A DNA stretch of 64,000 nt, taken from assembly GCA_905221605.1 (NCBI GenBank), contig CAJNDS010002577.1, positions 1 to 64,000 of the forward strand, written 5' to 3'. Of this stretch, positions 11,226 to 25,300 are shown one piece after another (the stretch's first letter is position 1; the number at the start of each line of letters is the position of its first letter). The stretch is from Symbiodinium natans (taxonomy: Eukaryota > Sar > Dinophyceae > Suessiales > Symbiodiniaceae). The notes below the pieces were generated by a model. That model had not been told where the DNA came from and made no database searches. It saw nothing but the letters and a program-made list of their open reading frames with translations. A program made the position numbers and the translations under genes.

Positions 11226-14200
11226 TGTAGAGGGTCCTGCAAAGTCGCATCATGCTGCATGCTTCACGCTTCGAATCTTAGCAGCCAGTGGTTTTCACTG
11301 TGACCCCCAGAATTCCCCAGTACAACTTCAAGCAGCAAAACGCTGGGATCCCTCCTAAACCCCTTTGATCTCTGACAGCCTAAACGGCCAAAACCCTAAC
11401 CATGAACAACGAGAGGCACGACTCTGAACCCGAAAGTCCCTCAAGCTTCCCTAAAACCATCAATTTAGAATTCATCCAAATTCCAGATACCCCGAATGCT
11501 GACTTCCGGATGTCCTTGAACCCCTTCGCGTGGCCCGGATGCCTAGGGCCATGCGGCCATGCGGATGGGCATGGATTTGATGAAGCTGCAAGGGCTCGGG
11601 GTTGTGGAGTCTAAAAGTTTAGTTTGCGAGATGAAAAGATGGAGGCGAAGCTGTCAAAAAGGATTGCACGTCAGACCACGATGGCCGTAGCTTCCCGAGC
11701 ACTGCAGAACTCAAAGCCAACGGCCAGTGGAAAACCGCATAAGAATCTCTTCTCTCTTGCATGAGGTTCCATGTGACGCTCCAGATCGAAGCCCAACCTC
11801 CCCGTGTCTGTTCCAAGCTGAACTGAACTTCACACAGTGCCGCAAAGCTCTGCGAGTTCTCGAGACAGGCAAGAATACGGATGGATGGGATGGACGTGAC
11901 ATGGAGCCCTGTCAGGAGAACCCTAAACAGCACTGGACAGCCTGAAGCTTGAGACGACCATGGAGAAGGGCAAGCGACCCGGATCCGTATCTGCTTTGTG
12001 GAAGCCCGAACTCTCCACAACCAAACCCTGGAACCAAATCTCAAAGCTCAAAACCCAAACCCACATGAACTTGCTGCCGAGCGCGCAGGACTCGATGGGA
12101 CTCGCCATCCTTCAGCATCGCCAAGTTAGTTGCAGAGAAACTTTGTTGCATTTTAGTAGGGTCCAGAGGAACCGATTCCTGGTGATTGCGGAGCGCATTG
12201 CCTTATGTCTTATGTGGTTTGGATGGTTTCGGTATGTGTTTTGGGAGGCCGTCAGCTGCAGAGTGGATGTCAAATCTCCAACGTGACAATGGTGTGACCC
12301 CAAGAGCTTCAGCTCAGGCTCAACTCCATTGAGCTGCTGCCTCTCACATAGTTCAGACGGTCACTCTCAGTTCAGAAGGGATGGGAGCCGGGCCAGCCAG
12401 ATCTGGAACTGCTCAAACCTGTAGCTGGATGGTGGTTCGGGGAAAGCAGCAGGACCCCAAGAAGTATGGACCCCGACACGTTACTTGAGCATTCAAGTAG
12501 CGGGAGGTGGGGGCAAAGTTGGCAGATATCGACCACTCGTGCATCTTGCGTCTTTTCCCTCAGGAATCGTTAGATCGAAGCCGATCTTCAAGGAGTGCTG
12601 CTTACTTCAATGTGTTGGACACGAACAGCGGCGCTTTAGGTCTCTGATCTGACGTTTTGGATTCGCAGCCAACTGTGGGTCTGAACTGAGTCTGAACACG
12701 AGGATACTTCTTGAGCGATTCAGCATTGGTTCGGGCTTAGGGCTCAGATAGCAACAGTCTTGGAAGATCCGTGAGGTTCGGGCTGCAAATGGTTTCTTAA
12801 GATGTTGCAAGCAGAACTCATGTGGGTGCATGGTGTTAGGGGTTCGGGGTTGTGTGTGTGGTTGACTCTCAGCAGCTACCCCAAAGCTCCTCCTGAAACC
12901 CAAACTGTTCAGATTTCAATGCCTGCAAAGCCGGATCCGTGATCTTAAGGACCAGCCCATTCTGATCACAGTGATGCTCTGGAAGGCGCCTTACAAAGAA
13001 CAGAGATTCTAGCAGAGGTCTATAGCGAATCCCTTGAGCTCCCAAGCCCTCAACCGCGATGACCGATACAGGCCCACCTCGTCTCACCCAGGACCACGAC
13101 ATAGCTGTAGGCTCCGTTTCCTATCACTGGTGATGTGCTGAGTTGCCAAGCGATCCGGGCTTGGTGCCGCAGAGGCAGAGGCTTTCTAGGGGCTTTGAGT
13201 TTTGAAAAGGCTTCAAGAGCTTCAAAGGTCAAAAGCGTCAAGAAAAATGCAGTTCGAAGTGGCTTCAAGGGTTTCCAAATTGAATCAGGCTCGTTGAGAC
13301 GGCTTTCACAACACATGAAAACCGGGATGCAGATTGCACGACAAAAGCTGAGACAAGACAAGGAAGTGGCAAGCTGCCATCGAGCTTTTAGACATATTGG
13401 AGCTAGAAAGCGTGCCGACTTTTGTTCCCCAAGTCCTACAACAGTTTTGGTACTGGGAATCCCAAGACACGATCAAAGCTCCGCAACATGAGCCCAATCC
13501 ACATCCGTAGAACGCTCAGTGTAGGTCTTCATTGCAGCACTATACCCTTGGATTCATACTGCCTAGGATGGCCCTGAAAACCCTCTGAAACACATTCCTC
13601 AATATGATCCTCTTAAACCCAATGAGGCAAAACACAAAATATCCGAAGGGCATACCTGGACATGAGGCGCTCAGCCCTCAACTTAGTAACTTATCATAAG
13701 AGGGATTCATATGAAGGCGTTGGGAGTCCCTTCCCATTGTGGCTGAAAAGCGGAAGAAGGGCCTTCGGGCTCCATGGGCTCCGCCTGCTTCCACTGAGAC
13801 CTTGGAACGCTCATTTTTCTTGGCTTCGGGGGGGCAAAAAGCGGAAGAATCGGACAATGCGTTCTCCTCATATGAAACACCCCCTACCCCTTTGTGTAAA
13901 GAACGCCCTAGAGGTACCAACTTTTTTTTTGAATCACCAGACGTTACGACTCTCGGTTGGAGGCAACTTGGCATGTACTGGAAGCTTCTGTTGGCCTGTG
14001 GTTGGGCGACCTGCGTCGTGATTCACACTTTGGCAAGCCTACTTTCTTAAATGTGAGGACGGCTGATCGCCTCGGCCCAGATGCTTCAATAGGAAGACCA
14101 GTGCAAAAGGAGATGCAGACATTTCACATTCGTTCCTCACACGCTTTGCAGAAACGAATAAAGAGTAAGCTTCTGACATGTTCGTCAATCTATGTCCGGC

Positions 14201-15776
14201 CAGAGCTACTGGTAGCTGATGGTAAATCTTAGTCTTAGTGGCGCGGAAGTGGGTCTGGGGCACGAGGGCCCAGCCCTGAACCACAAATTACCTTGTAAAC
14301 GCAGGGAGAACGGCATTCGAGCAACAACCCCCGAGATGCCCATGCACATCCATGCAGGCACGGGCATTTCTCGGTCGACCTGACAAATAAACACCGACAC
14401 CCGAGAATGGACCATGGCAAGCCGACGGAAGACTAAACCAAAATGTGCCCGCAACTTCGAAACTCCAAAGTAACACATGCGCAACTGCTCGTTGCTCCTG
14501 GCAGACGCCCAAAGCTCAATCAGACTCTCTGCTGGGCGCCGCACCATGAACCAACGATCCTTGGATAATCATGCTTCAGCCCAATTCTTTAGGGGAGCAA
14601 CTCGAGTTTCGGGTGCTGTGATGCTTGACGAGGTGGTCAGATCGAGGTTGAGGGCGCATGCGAGGGTGCATGTTCGACTGGCCGCCAGGGTCCATTGATG
14701 TTGGTATGTAAACATGCTCAGGTCGACAGAGACATGACAATGCTGGTCCCACCAAGCAGCACACTCTAAGACAGCGGGGCACAATGGGCCCACAATGCGC
14801 CCATACTATCTCGATAGACTTTCGTGCAACAGCCCAGTGCCCCAAGCCAGGCCGTAACATGCTCAAACAAGCCACTAATCAGATTTTTTCAAGGAATACA
14901 CTTAAGCTCCATACCGCAGTTACCAGCAGCCGAGAATCATGTAAGCATTCGCTGGCATGGCATCCATCGTGAGCGCACCCCCGCCGCCAGGCCAATACAT
15001 GATCGAGTCCTGCAGCCGCACGCGGTGGGCAGATGCAAGAATGCAAGACCTTCAAGCTTTGCGGGCATTCACTTCGCAATGCCGAAGACATTGGAGCTTC
15101 CAGTTGAGAAAGCATAGTTGTAGAGCTCTTTTACAGTCGTGTACCATACCAGCCCATATATATTCACAGCAGGCTCCGCACAAAGATTTTGGAGCATTGC
15201 AGATGAGAATTTCGACTCTGAGACGAGGCTCACTCACCAAGCAACCCACACATGAACTCTGCTTCATGGAGCAGAATGTCAAGGTTCTTGTTGATGAGCT
15301 ATTGTTTGGTTGGGTATGTCCAAAGCCTACAGCCGAAAGCACAGGCCACAAACCTACGCCCAAGTGCCTTGAATCAGCAGTACCCACGGCCGGCCCGAAT
15401 CTAATGATGTTTCATCTCCTGCTCCGTCCTTGAAGTTCAAGACGCTCGACAAAAGTGGAAAGCCCAACAACCCGAACCGGCTGACCAAATCTAGTGTTTC
15501 ACGGTTCTGGCTTGGAAGAGGCGACCACTCACAACAAAGACAGCTAACAAACCAAAACCCAAACCCGAGACGCTGCTGAGCCCCGCACTCTCGAGGAGAT
15601 GACCTGGGTCCAATATGACCGAGACCCTCTTTCAGAGCTTGGGGCGTACGGTGCACTCTCAAAGGTTTTGGGACGACATCCGGGAATTGAAAGTCGATGT
15701 GAAACTTGAGGGGCACAGCCGAGGACAACGAAAGCTAGCCTGGAATGACGCCAATGTGGATTAGACTCAAAGCACG
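11226..15776. other. Gene-less stretch, mostly unremarkable
   Basis: Nothing recognisable as a gene. Telomere-like clusters occur at about 11334-11402 (CCTAAACGGCCAAAACCCTA) and 12010-12060, C-rich strand on plus. Moderately protein-like but motif-free open frames lie at 13135-13491 and 14957-15433 (plus). A nine-T run followed by GAATCACCAG (13922-13940) resembles a 3' splice site but has no partner exon I can identify. Confidence 0.45.
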
Positions 15777-15990
15777 ACCATCGCCACCACCACTCTCTGC
15801 ACTCCACCCTCCACACACCCCACTCCACACTCCACTCCACCACACAACAACACCATAACCACCACCATCACCACCACGCACCACCGCCACCGCCACCGCC
15901 ACCGCCGCCACCGCCACCACCACCACCACCACCACCACCACCACCACCACCACAGAGCACCACACTCCACCATGCACCCCACACTGCCAC
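15777..15990. repeat. CAC/CCG trinucleotide tract
   Basis: About 210 bp of C and A on the plus strand, built from CACCAC, CCGCCA and ACCACACTCC. It contains a nearly pure CAC run of about 15 triplets (15915-15952) and a CCGCCA sub-block (15890-15920). Reverse-strand frames read through as poly-Val or poly-Trp, which only reflects the triplet. The tract has strong strand asymmetry, with almost no G on the plus strand. Confidence 0.93.
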
Positions 15991-18270
15991 ACATGCGCTC
16001 ACGGATACTGCGATCGCGATCTAGGTAGCGCAACGACAGCGCATCTATCCATCTATCGCCAACCCCCCCCCCCCCACCTTTTCAATTTACAGGCAATTTT
16101 TTAGGACTCGAGGAATGGCGAAACCCCACCCCCCCCTCCCCGATTGATGGATTCAACGCCCCTTTGTCACAATTGCTGGCTACGTGCAAACTAAGAACTA
16201 ATGGTGCCCAGCAATCTTAAATATTGTCAGCGAAAATCATCTTCTTCAGAGAAACCTGTGCAAATAGTTTCGACTGCCATTGCTCAGACTCAGATTTGGG
16301 GGGGGTAGCTCACTTCAAGCCTGCAAACCCGCATGCGCACACAAGAGGCAGCGGAGGATTTTGCAGCGTGCAATAGTAGGCTTCGCTCAGCACAGTTTGA
16401 TATTCTCTCTAGGTTCGTGGTGATTGCAAGGTGGGTTGAAAGGTGTGTGTGTGTGTGATGAAACGACTCAGATTTGGATCAGATTGTGGATGGAGGTATA
16501 CATTCGCCTGCGGGATCTTTCGTTGCGATCTGGTTTCGCATTACCACTGGCAGCTCTAATTCATTAACTTCGTACAAATCAAGAAGGGATGCGGCAACAA
16601 AAGTCGCAACTCCACGCAATGCTTCGAAAGCACCGAACCTACAATGCCCTTGACTTCTCAAGCATCCGAGGTTAGTACCATGGGGCTATCCTTTTCCTTT
16701 GCAGCACCCCAGGAGAGGATGTAGACATTCCTGGCCACAAGCAGCAAGCAGATCCACAAGGAGAAGCAGAGGTCACTGTTCGAAGGCTTCGGGCTGACAC
16801 GGCTTCTTCCTTTTGGCAGTTGTGTTCAGCATCGGCAGTTCAAAGCCCAGCTTGTGAGTTGAGGGTCAACACCCCTCCGGCCCTTGTTGAGTAAAACAAC
16901 AGGGGATAACACGGGACAAGCTCTTTAACATTCAAAAAACCCACCGACTTGAAACCCCAAACCCTAGGCCTCCATGCGACTAAACCCTCAACCCGAATCA
17001 ATCCCTCATCCCGAAAGCCCCGCGAAACCAGTTTCGTTACAGAACCTGGGTGGCCCTACGAGCCGCCAAATCCACGCGACATCATGCCCACGAAGGAGCT
17101 CAGCTTCTGATACCTTTCTGGAAGTAGGTTTGAGGGACTTTGCATAGCTTTGCGTCTTGGATTTGGATCTTGCGCCCTCGAGGTTCCTAGAGTTGTAGCG
17201 TTTGCCAAACTGCCAAGGGCAGAATCCTGATGATATGTGACACACTGGAGTTATAGAGCTAGAGGCATACAGGGCAGCAGCACTCCCAAGCAAGCATGAG
17301 CTTCGATGAAGGGTGCTTGCATCGCGGCTAAGATCAGCACATGCCGAGACAGGCTCGCACCGTAGCAGGGGGGCTCTCAGCAGCTTTCTGAGGCAGGACA
17401 GCCATGCCTCACTGCTCTTCATTGACCATCAAAAAACGGCAAAGTCCAACGTCAGTAGCCCCAGCTTAAGGATGCAATTGCTAGGCTGGCTCCGCAATGT
17501 CTGCATCCACCCTTCACACTGGTACAATCGAGTGGTGGAAGAAAGACCTATGGCGACAACAAGCCGACCCGACATCTTCAATGCAAAACCTGCAACTCAA
17601 AACTCTAAGCCTAAACAGACCCTCCGATCCTGGGTTTCGTTAGTGCGAAGGTCACTCCATGAGCTCGGTGGCGATGCTTACCGGCTGGTAGTCAAGGTCC
17701 GTATGTGGGTTGGCCTGCGGCATGCGGCCCGGAGATTGAGGGGATTGGCCTAAGACTGACGCTCCTCTGCCACGACGCCAGCAAAGCCAAAGCCGGAGCC
17801 CCAAAAGCCAAGCTTCCATTGAACCCTGTAAACCAGATGGGCCGTGGAGAAGTACTATACTTAACCAAAAGTCGAAATCTATTTGAGCCGACGTGGATTT
17901 ACGGTCTGGAATCCAAGATTTGCTGATCCACTTTCTTCGCCTGCTGCGGTTGGCCAACAACCTCAATGCCCACTCCAGTTTACAATTCCACGCTGCGTCT
18001 GTCCGCGTTGATTATTTTCGTCGGACCTCACAATGTTTAACTACATCCCACACCATTTGTTAAAGCCGAGTGGTATTTCTGCGTATATCATCGAATGTTA
18101 GTTGGACGTTACGTGTTGAACCTCTCAATCAGGTGTAAAACCACAAAGCAATCCACCTGAGCAACCTGAAGCGACTAGCAACAAAGATCATGCTTCAACG
18201 GCCTGTCGAAGATGGAGGTTGGGCGTGGCAAGTGCGTCTGAGCAGCGCAGGAAGTACACTTCGAATCAAC
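15991..18270. other. Gene-less stretch
   Basis: No recognised gene. A 13-C run lies at 16063-16075. A telomere-like cluster with the C-rich strand on plus lies at about 16950-17020 (CCCCAAACCCTAGGCC, ACTAAACCCTCAACCCG). Open frames at 17006-17422 (minus, 138 codons) and 17313-17753 (plus, 146 codons) overlap each other and show no known motif. Confidence 0.45.
16063..16075 (+). repeat. Poly-C run, 13 C
   Basis: Uninterrupted run of C on the plus strand, one of about a dozen G/C homopolymers of ten or more. Confidence 0.85.
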
Positions 18271-18406
18271 ATGCTGCTGAGATCTACCGAGTTTCGCATG
18301 TTTGTGGTGAGTTGTATCGAACATCCCAATTACGATTTATGCTGCTGAGATCTACAGAGTTTCGCATGTTTGTGGAGAATTGTATCGAACATCCAAATTA
18401 CGATTT
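18271..18406 (+). repeat. 68-bp tandem duplication
   Basis: Two adjacent copies start at 18271 and 18339 with ATGCTGCTGAGATCTAC. Each contains GAGTTTCGCATGTTTGTGG and TTGTATCGAACATCC and ends with AATTACGATTT. They differ at only a few positions, so the duplication is recent compared with the other repeats here. The period is not a multiple of three. Confidence 0.93.
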
Positions 18407-21400
18407 CAGGCATGTTCGACTCCCCGAGAAATGCGAAAGCTGACCTTCCAAGATCAATTCCAATCTGCAGCAGTAAAGCCACGCATCCAAACCTGATCCC
18501 GCTAAACTCAGAAGCCGCAATCGCAAGGGCACCCCAACAACAATGCATGCTCTACTGGCGCACTTCAAGGTCGCAGTTTCAAGCGTTGGGCTCAGGTCTG
18601 CATTTGCTTTGAGGCTTGCACGTCTCATCGTGTTGATCACACGGATGAAGGACACGATTCCCGACGTTTCGATCTGCAGAATCGCTGGCTGATTACCATT
18701 CTGAACCCTGGCCTCCAGCCCTCAAGCCCTGCATCTGCTGCTTCGACCCCCAAAAGTGGAAAGCTCTCAGGGGCAGTGGAACAATGGGGGAAGGGGGTTG
18801 CATCCGGTGTGCAAGGCTTATGACCGCGGGCAGTGAGATGTCAAGGCCTATGACATATGGCTTTCACCTTCTCGTTGCGCACTGATGCTCAGCTCACTCA
18901 AGCCCTCACTGACCCTTTTGAAGCCTTTGGAGTCAGAGTCAAAACAAAGAGTCAGAGAGGCTACCAAGTGCGATCCTCACAGCTCCTGATCCATATTGAT
19001 CTCACTATTTTGGAGGACATAATGGTCCTCTTCTGAACTGTGCTTCTTGAACCGCTACTTCAGTGAAGACAGCTGGGTGGCCAATGATTGCGAGTTTTTG
19101 AACAAAGAACAATGCGACGATCGTCGTTATTGCAGGAATTGGAACCCGGTAGTCCTGTGACAGTTTGTTGCCGTGTCAGTGTAGCAGCACGGGCCGTCAT
19201 GGGCACTGTCGTTCTTTGCAGTGCTAGTGCACGGCAGCCTTTCCTGGCACCTTTGATTGCCAAATTCGGAACAGGGACCGAGGGAACGTTCATTAGCCAG
19301 ACTGGGCTTCAAGAGACCCCTCAAGTATGTAGACTGGCAACAGCAAGCATCCGGAGGCCTGGTTGCCCATGCTGCTCTTTGTAGCCGTCAAGACAAGTGG
19401 AGGATCCTCTGGAAAGCGACTGCAGCAGCCCTAAGACTCAGGCTGGAGATCTCACACAAAGCTCAGTATCAGCTGTGAGGCTCTCTCTCTGCGTATGGCT
19501 TGCTCGTCAAGCCGACTGATGCGGGACCATGCTGCAACTGTTAATGCCGCACCAAACCTGCAGCAAAACTCTTGATCTTGAGCTCGAAACGACAAACCCC
19601 AATGTCCTTCTGGTCTTCGTTCCGATGAGACCGTGCCATGGAACCCACCTGCGTGGTTGCGAGGCATGGACAGCTTTGACTTGCACCGAAACCTCAACAT
19701 CTCAATGAACCGTGTTCCTACATCCATTCAAAGGCCCCCGGCCCCTCAATCATAAAAAAGAGGATTCCAGAAAGACGTGAAGATCTGCCAGGGCATGGTC
19801 CTTGCGATTTGTTCCCTGGAAGTATGACTTAAGGAACCAGTGCTGACGACTTGTGTTCTCTTCCGCCTCTACGAACTAGACTATTAAAACGGCTGTCTGG
19901 GCTTCCATCACGTTGGTAGCACTACACCAGCATCGAGAGGAATATTGCTCGCCGAGCGCGCGCACTTCGATTAACAAGTGTCTCTGCCCTAAAACTTTAT
20001 CCCTTGCACCAACTGTGCACCCAGGCATTTATGTTCTAAATCGACTTCATGAGCATGAGCAGCCGTAAATCTAAAGATTGTCCAACTCTTTTAAACTCTT
20101 AAGCCCTCAAATCAAAGCCCTGTAGGTGTCAAAAGGTACACACATACGACAGCACTCAGAAGGCTGTCAAACCCTCAATGCCTCCGGCGCAAGGAATCTT
20201 AGAACCCAATACTTCAGGCACGGATCACTTTACATCTCATCTTCCAATTCTTCGAAAATGTGCCTCGGAATTATAACACCCGAATCCTACAATGAAACCC
20301 GAAGACGGAGTAAAGGATTAGGCGGGGAGGGCGGGAGCCTCAATGGCGTCTGGTAGGAAGGCTCCGGCTCCATATGCTTCCACAGCATCGACCTAGGCTT
20401 TAAGAGCGTTGAACTTCAAGTCCCTTCCGAAGTGCTTTTTGGCTGTTTCATGTTGTTGAAACTGGGCCTTGGTTCGAACATGCTCTGCTTGTTCAGAACT
20501 CTGAACAGTGTTGCTCTTTAAATGCTGAGGCTTTGTCCAGTGGGAAAAAGTGTAGTTTAAAACGTTAAGCTTTATAGAACCCAGACAGGGGGTAACCAAA
20601 AAACGGAGTAAGGCTTGGAGTACCCAATTCAGTCTGGTTTCAGCTAAGGTCGCCAATTGCGACCGCCATGGTTTTGACAGGTCTTGGGTGAGGGGGGGGG
20701 GTGGAAAATACGTCCACTTGTGCGAACATGGGCATGACGGCAGAGTTCTTGATATTCTGCACTAGCATGCAGGACTGAACAAGAGGTGTATAAGAGGTGT
20801 ATATAGGAATACGCGTGGGCAGCGTCCCAGCAAACGACATGACACCAACCAAAGTGGCACCTTTTTACTCTTGTCCCTCCTCATGCCATTTACCCCGCCT
20901 GCTAGGCTATTCTATGCTGTGGTAAAAAACATCCTGAAAAAGCACGGGTATTCCTACACCTTTCCCTCAATCCTGCTAACGCAGGAAAATGCAAAACCAC
21001 ATGGCTTTAAGCAAAAACCATGCCGTCATCTCCACAAGGACATGTGCCAAGCCCTTGAGATCACATTGGGCCACGTTACCTGGTTTCAGTATTGAAGCCC
21101 CATTAGTCTGACGGTTGAACCTCTTGTGAAGATTCTCTTCGGTCGTCAGCTTCACTTGGCAAGAAACATGAATGGGAGCCATGCCCGCTTACAAGCTTTC
21201 AGAACGCTCTAAGCACAGAACATCCGGGGGTGTGATGCTGGCATTGCGAATCGCCTGACCCAAAGCGTTGCCAGATGGACATTTGACTCTAGGGTGCTTA
21301 AGCTTCAAGCTTCGAGGGGGGTTCACGCCGGGGGTCTTTGGGTCTAGGGCAGAAAGTTGTGAACCGTAAGCTGCAACAGAATCTGAACCTGGAGAGTTGC

Positions 21401-22360
21401 GGGTTCTGCTTGGGGAAAAAATTCGGTCCTAGGGTCTGAGCCTCACACTTTGGGAAGGGCTCTTGGTACAGCGCGACACGCACGGTCAATGCAGCAGAGT
21501 GCACGTGAATGGCATCTTGATATTGACAATTTTCGCGCGCGGCCCGCTCCTAAATTCCTGACAGCAGACTGTCTAAAACCTGGCAAACGCCAGATCCCAA
21601 AGCTCCAGTGCCTTAGCCCATCAATCCAAATCACCGAAGCCCTACAAAATATCATGGACTGCCAACGAGTCCCAACCTTCATCCGACAACTTGAACCAGC
21701 CACCTGAAACCTTGGAACAATCTTTCAGAGCCATGTGATGCAGCTTTGCACTTTTCGGAGTGCAGGTGCTGAAGGTGTAGCCAGAGCGAACATATGCGCA
21801 GACACAGAAACACAGACACTGGTGCACTGACAGTGGTGTACAGACACAAAGCTCCACACAGAACAAGCAGTCGTTAGTCAATCGACCAATCAAACAAACA
21901 CAGCACGCCTTTAACCCGTGGTTAGAACGACAATTTTGCGCGAGGGTTTGATCAACGTTGAGGTCACCTCCGGAGCCGATGCTGCGCGTCTCAGGCGAGG
22001 AAGGTCGCTGCTGGGGCTCGGCTTTGCCCTCGCAAACTTCTCAGCAAGCCCTCTGAGCCCCAATCCGCCAGAATGGAGCAGTCTATTCCGCAGCGGCCGT
22101 GCAGGCGGGATTCATGGAGGAGCGTCTCTTGGTATTGCTGGATGTGGCCTGTGAGCTTTGCCCAACTCACCGGGCCTCGCGTGATGTGAGATCGACAAGT
22201 GTGGGTGTGTGGGATTGTGTGGGTGTGAGGCGTGATGCTATGACGGTGAGATCGATGTGGGATCGCACAGGACATCAGAAGACTGTGATGGTCTGAGGGG
22301 CCGGGCCTTGCCTGTTACATCGTTCTAAGTCGCACTGCATCCGCACATGCATCGCCCCCC
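18407..22360. other. Gene-less stretch
   Basis: No recognised gene. A 10-G run lies at 20692-20701. An 11-bp direct duplication AAGAGGTGTAT occurs at 20781 and 20792. Loosely repetitive CACAGACAC sequence lies at about 21795-21865 and GTGTGGG/GTGAGATCGA sequence at about 22190-22265. Overlapping short open frames on both strands show no known motif. Confidence 0.45.
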
Positions 22361-25300
22361 AGTTGCCCCCCCCCGCCCCTGATTGATAGTTTCGATGAAT
22401 GGCGACCCCCCTCCCCCCACCCCGCTGAGGCAGAGATTAACTCGATGTAGCTCTTTCGCGACTTGCCGCACTACTTGCCCTCCATGATCATCATTGCGAA
22501 CCAAAGTGTCGGCAACGCATCGGTCAGGGCATTTTCCCTCTTGGCATCCATCCAGGCTTCTGAGTCTTTTTGGACTGCACTTTGATCAGTGCACGCACCC
22601 GTGCGAAAGCCGCTTGGAGAACCGGGCCAACGTCTAGGCCTCCGTTATCATGGAAGGACGTTCTGCCCTTGCCACACTTTTGAGGCCCGACAGGGTCTCC
22701 AACATCCAGCGTTTAGGCGTTACTACCTCCTGTGAGCAGCATGTCGTGGATGGAGGATACTCCGGATATTCAAGCCGGCAGCTACAGTGTCGGCTACCGT
22801 CGCGGCAGAAGTACAGCACCTCGTGATCATGGCTTTACAGATGTGGAAGTGCTGAGCTCAACGTAATGCTTTGAGATGCTTTGAGGAAGCCGTGAGAGCG
22901 GTGGGTGCAGAAGGGGTGGGCAACAAGTTTGACCACTGGAGTGCCAATCTTGAATTTCTACATTACAAGCATCGTCAACTTAAGAAAAAGCAGCACATAA
23001 TGCAACCAAGCCCGGAATGAAGTCCGAAACGGCCAAAGCCTGAAGAAAAGAAAGCCCTGGAGCCTCTGCCACAACCTCTTGCTCTGCTGGGCCTGGGGCT
23101 GAGACTGCAAAGCGCAGAGGCTGAAGGCTTCAGGCTGGAGCTCGAGGCTTGCGGAGATTACGGTCTTGCAGCAAAATCCTTGCAGGGTCCTTGTTGCAGA
23201 GTTGGTGGCACAAGTGGAGGAGCTGGTTACGTTTTGAAGCCGCTTATGGGAAGGGTACCAGCCAAGCAGACCAAATGATCTTCGGTACCTGGTACCTACA
23301 TTGAACCTTCGCGACGAGCTCAAAGCATTGGAGAACCAGCGACAGCAATGGCATGACGTCGTGATCCGCTGCTAAGGGTTGAATGGAAAACCCGGACCTG
23401 GATTCCAGCAACATGAGCGTTGGGCGGTGCACAGGCTCGCTCGTACAGGGTTGGGCAGTGCACGTTAACTCCGACTCCGAGGCCCCAAGTGATTCAGGGG
23501 GCCAGTGGAGACACCCATAGCCGAGTTACTCGAGATGCAATGAACTCGTCGGCTGCTACGAACAAGTACGGAACATTAAGCTGCTCATGCTGGCTAACAT
23601 GTGCTGACATGCTGACCTGTGGTTGCTGAGCCCGAGTAAGGACCTCCAGTGTTAAACATATTCGCTTGATACATCCCTATGAACCTGCTCTAGCAAGCAA
23701 AGACTCAGAGCCCCAACACTCAAATATCAAATTCCCCAGCAGCTCTTGAAATTCCTTGACCTTGCACCTTAATGAAAAAATGTTGTCGAGCCATCGAGAC
23801 CCAACCACCGGCCATGACCTGAACCCAGCATGGTGTGGTTGTAGGCTCAGTGGAAGAACCGTGATTGCAAGGTGTCGAGGAAAATCTCGAATACACGAAA
23901 GGCCCAACTTTGAAACGAAGCACCCCTGCAACCACTAAATTGCGAAACTTCGGTAGTGCAGGAATTCCGGGTGCGTGGCCATGAGGGGCGGAAAGGCTGG
24001 CGCCTTTGCCTGGACACTGGGACAGCGCTACATGTAGGGTCAGGCTTCACGGCAGAGCCAAATACTTAAGGTGTCAAGGTCCTGTTTCAGCTTCACGTGC
24101 TACCTCATGCTTAAAGATGAAGCAGATGCCTCCCGAATTAAGAGCTGCGACAGTTTGCAGCCAGACGTTTGCAAGGTCTTTTTAAGTTAGGGCCGAAACT
24201 TGTCCTGGGAGGGCCTGAAGCCTGAAACCTTGTGCTAGGGCTTTCTGTATGCTTATGTCATATCCTTGGGATTGGATCCTCGATGGGAAACCTTAGCGCG
24301 CAAGGACATGACGATCCGTAGCATCGTGTATCCGTAGACCTCAAAAGCTACCCCTAACCAGGATTATGAACACCAGACAATTGTACGCCGGGGCTTTTGC
24401 CATTGTTGTTCATCATGGCTCCGGCGATGGAGCCCAGGGGCTCTTCCTGTTTGCATACGAGCGCGACCGGTTTACGGCTCGGGGTATGCTGTTTGAAGGG
24501 CCAGGCTTTTGAGAGCAGAGCGAAATCTGCAAGAAGCCCAGTCCAGAAACTGTGTTTTTTGACGGTCACATGACCCGATCACAACCACCAGTGGCCAGCC
24601 TGCCTGAAATTCACCCAATCAAACCCACTCCTGAAGCCTCTCAAATTCTGGAAAGCCATTGAAGCGCAAACCCACGAACAAACAGTTTGCAATGCTATGC
24701 ATCTCCACTCCCTGAACCGAGTGAACTTGAATGCCTCAATGCCCCAACCTCAGCTCCCAGAATTCTAGATTCTAGACATCCGTCCTCGCTGGTCACGTAC
24801 TTGCCATCCACAAGCTGGCTGTGTGCCTGTTTTGAGTGAACATGCAGGTTTTCTGAGCCCAACAGCCAGTTACCTATTCCCATCAAGTTTCCTGGTGTGA
24901 TGGGACCTCATGGGCTGTAAACCCAGATATCCCAACACCGCATAGGAGAAGTCTGACATCCTGAGGGAATCTTGGGGCTTAAGCCAGATAGACCCTAACA
25001 CTTTCTGCCGGTGTTGCCAATCAACCTCAGCAACATCAATGAATCAGCGCCAAGCCTGCAGTAGGGGTGATGTAACCCCCGAAACTTTGTCTTCGTATCA
25101 TGCCGCAGCCGCTGTAGCCACTGTGGCCGTGTATAGTATTGGCTTCAGTTACAGCAACTCCCAGCACAAGCCCTCCATACCACTTAGACTGCAGCGGCAG
25201 GGCAGGCAGTGGCAGGCAGCTCTTGGGCGCCTTGAGGGTCACAGCTGCCACTCCATCACCGCGGACGTAGCCACTCTAGGCACACGAGGTGGGTTAGCCG

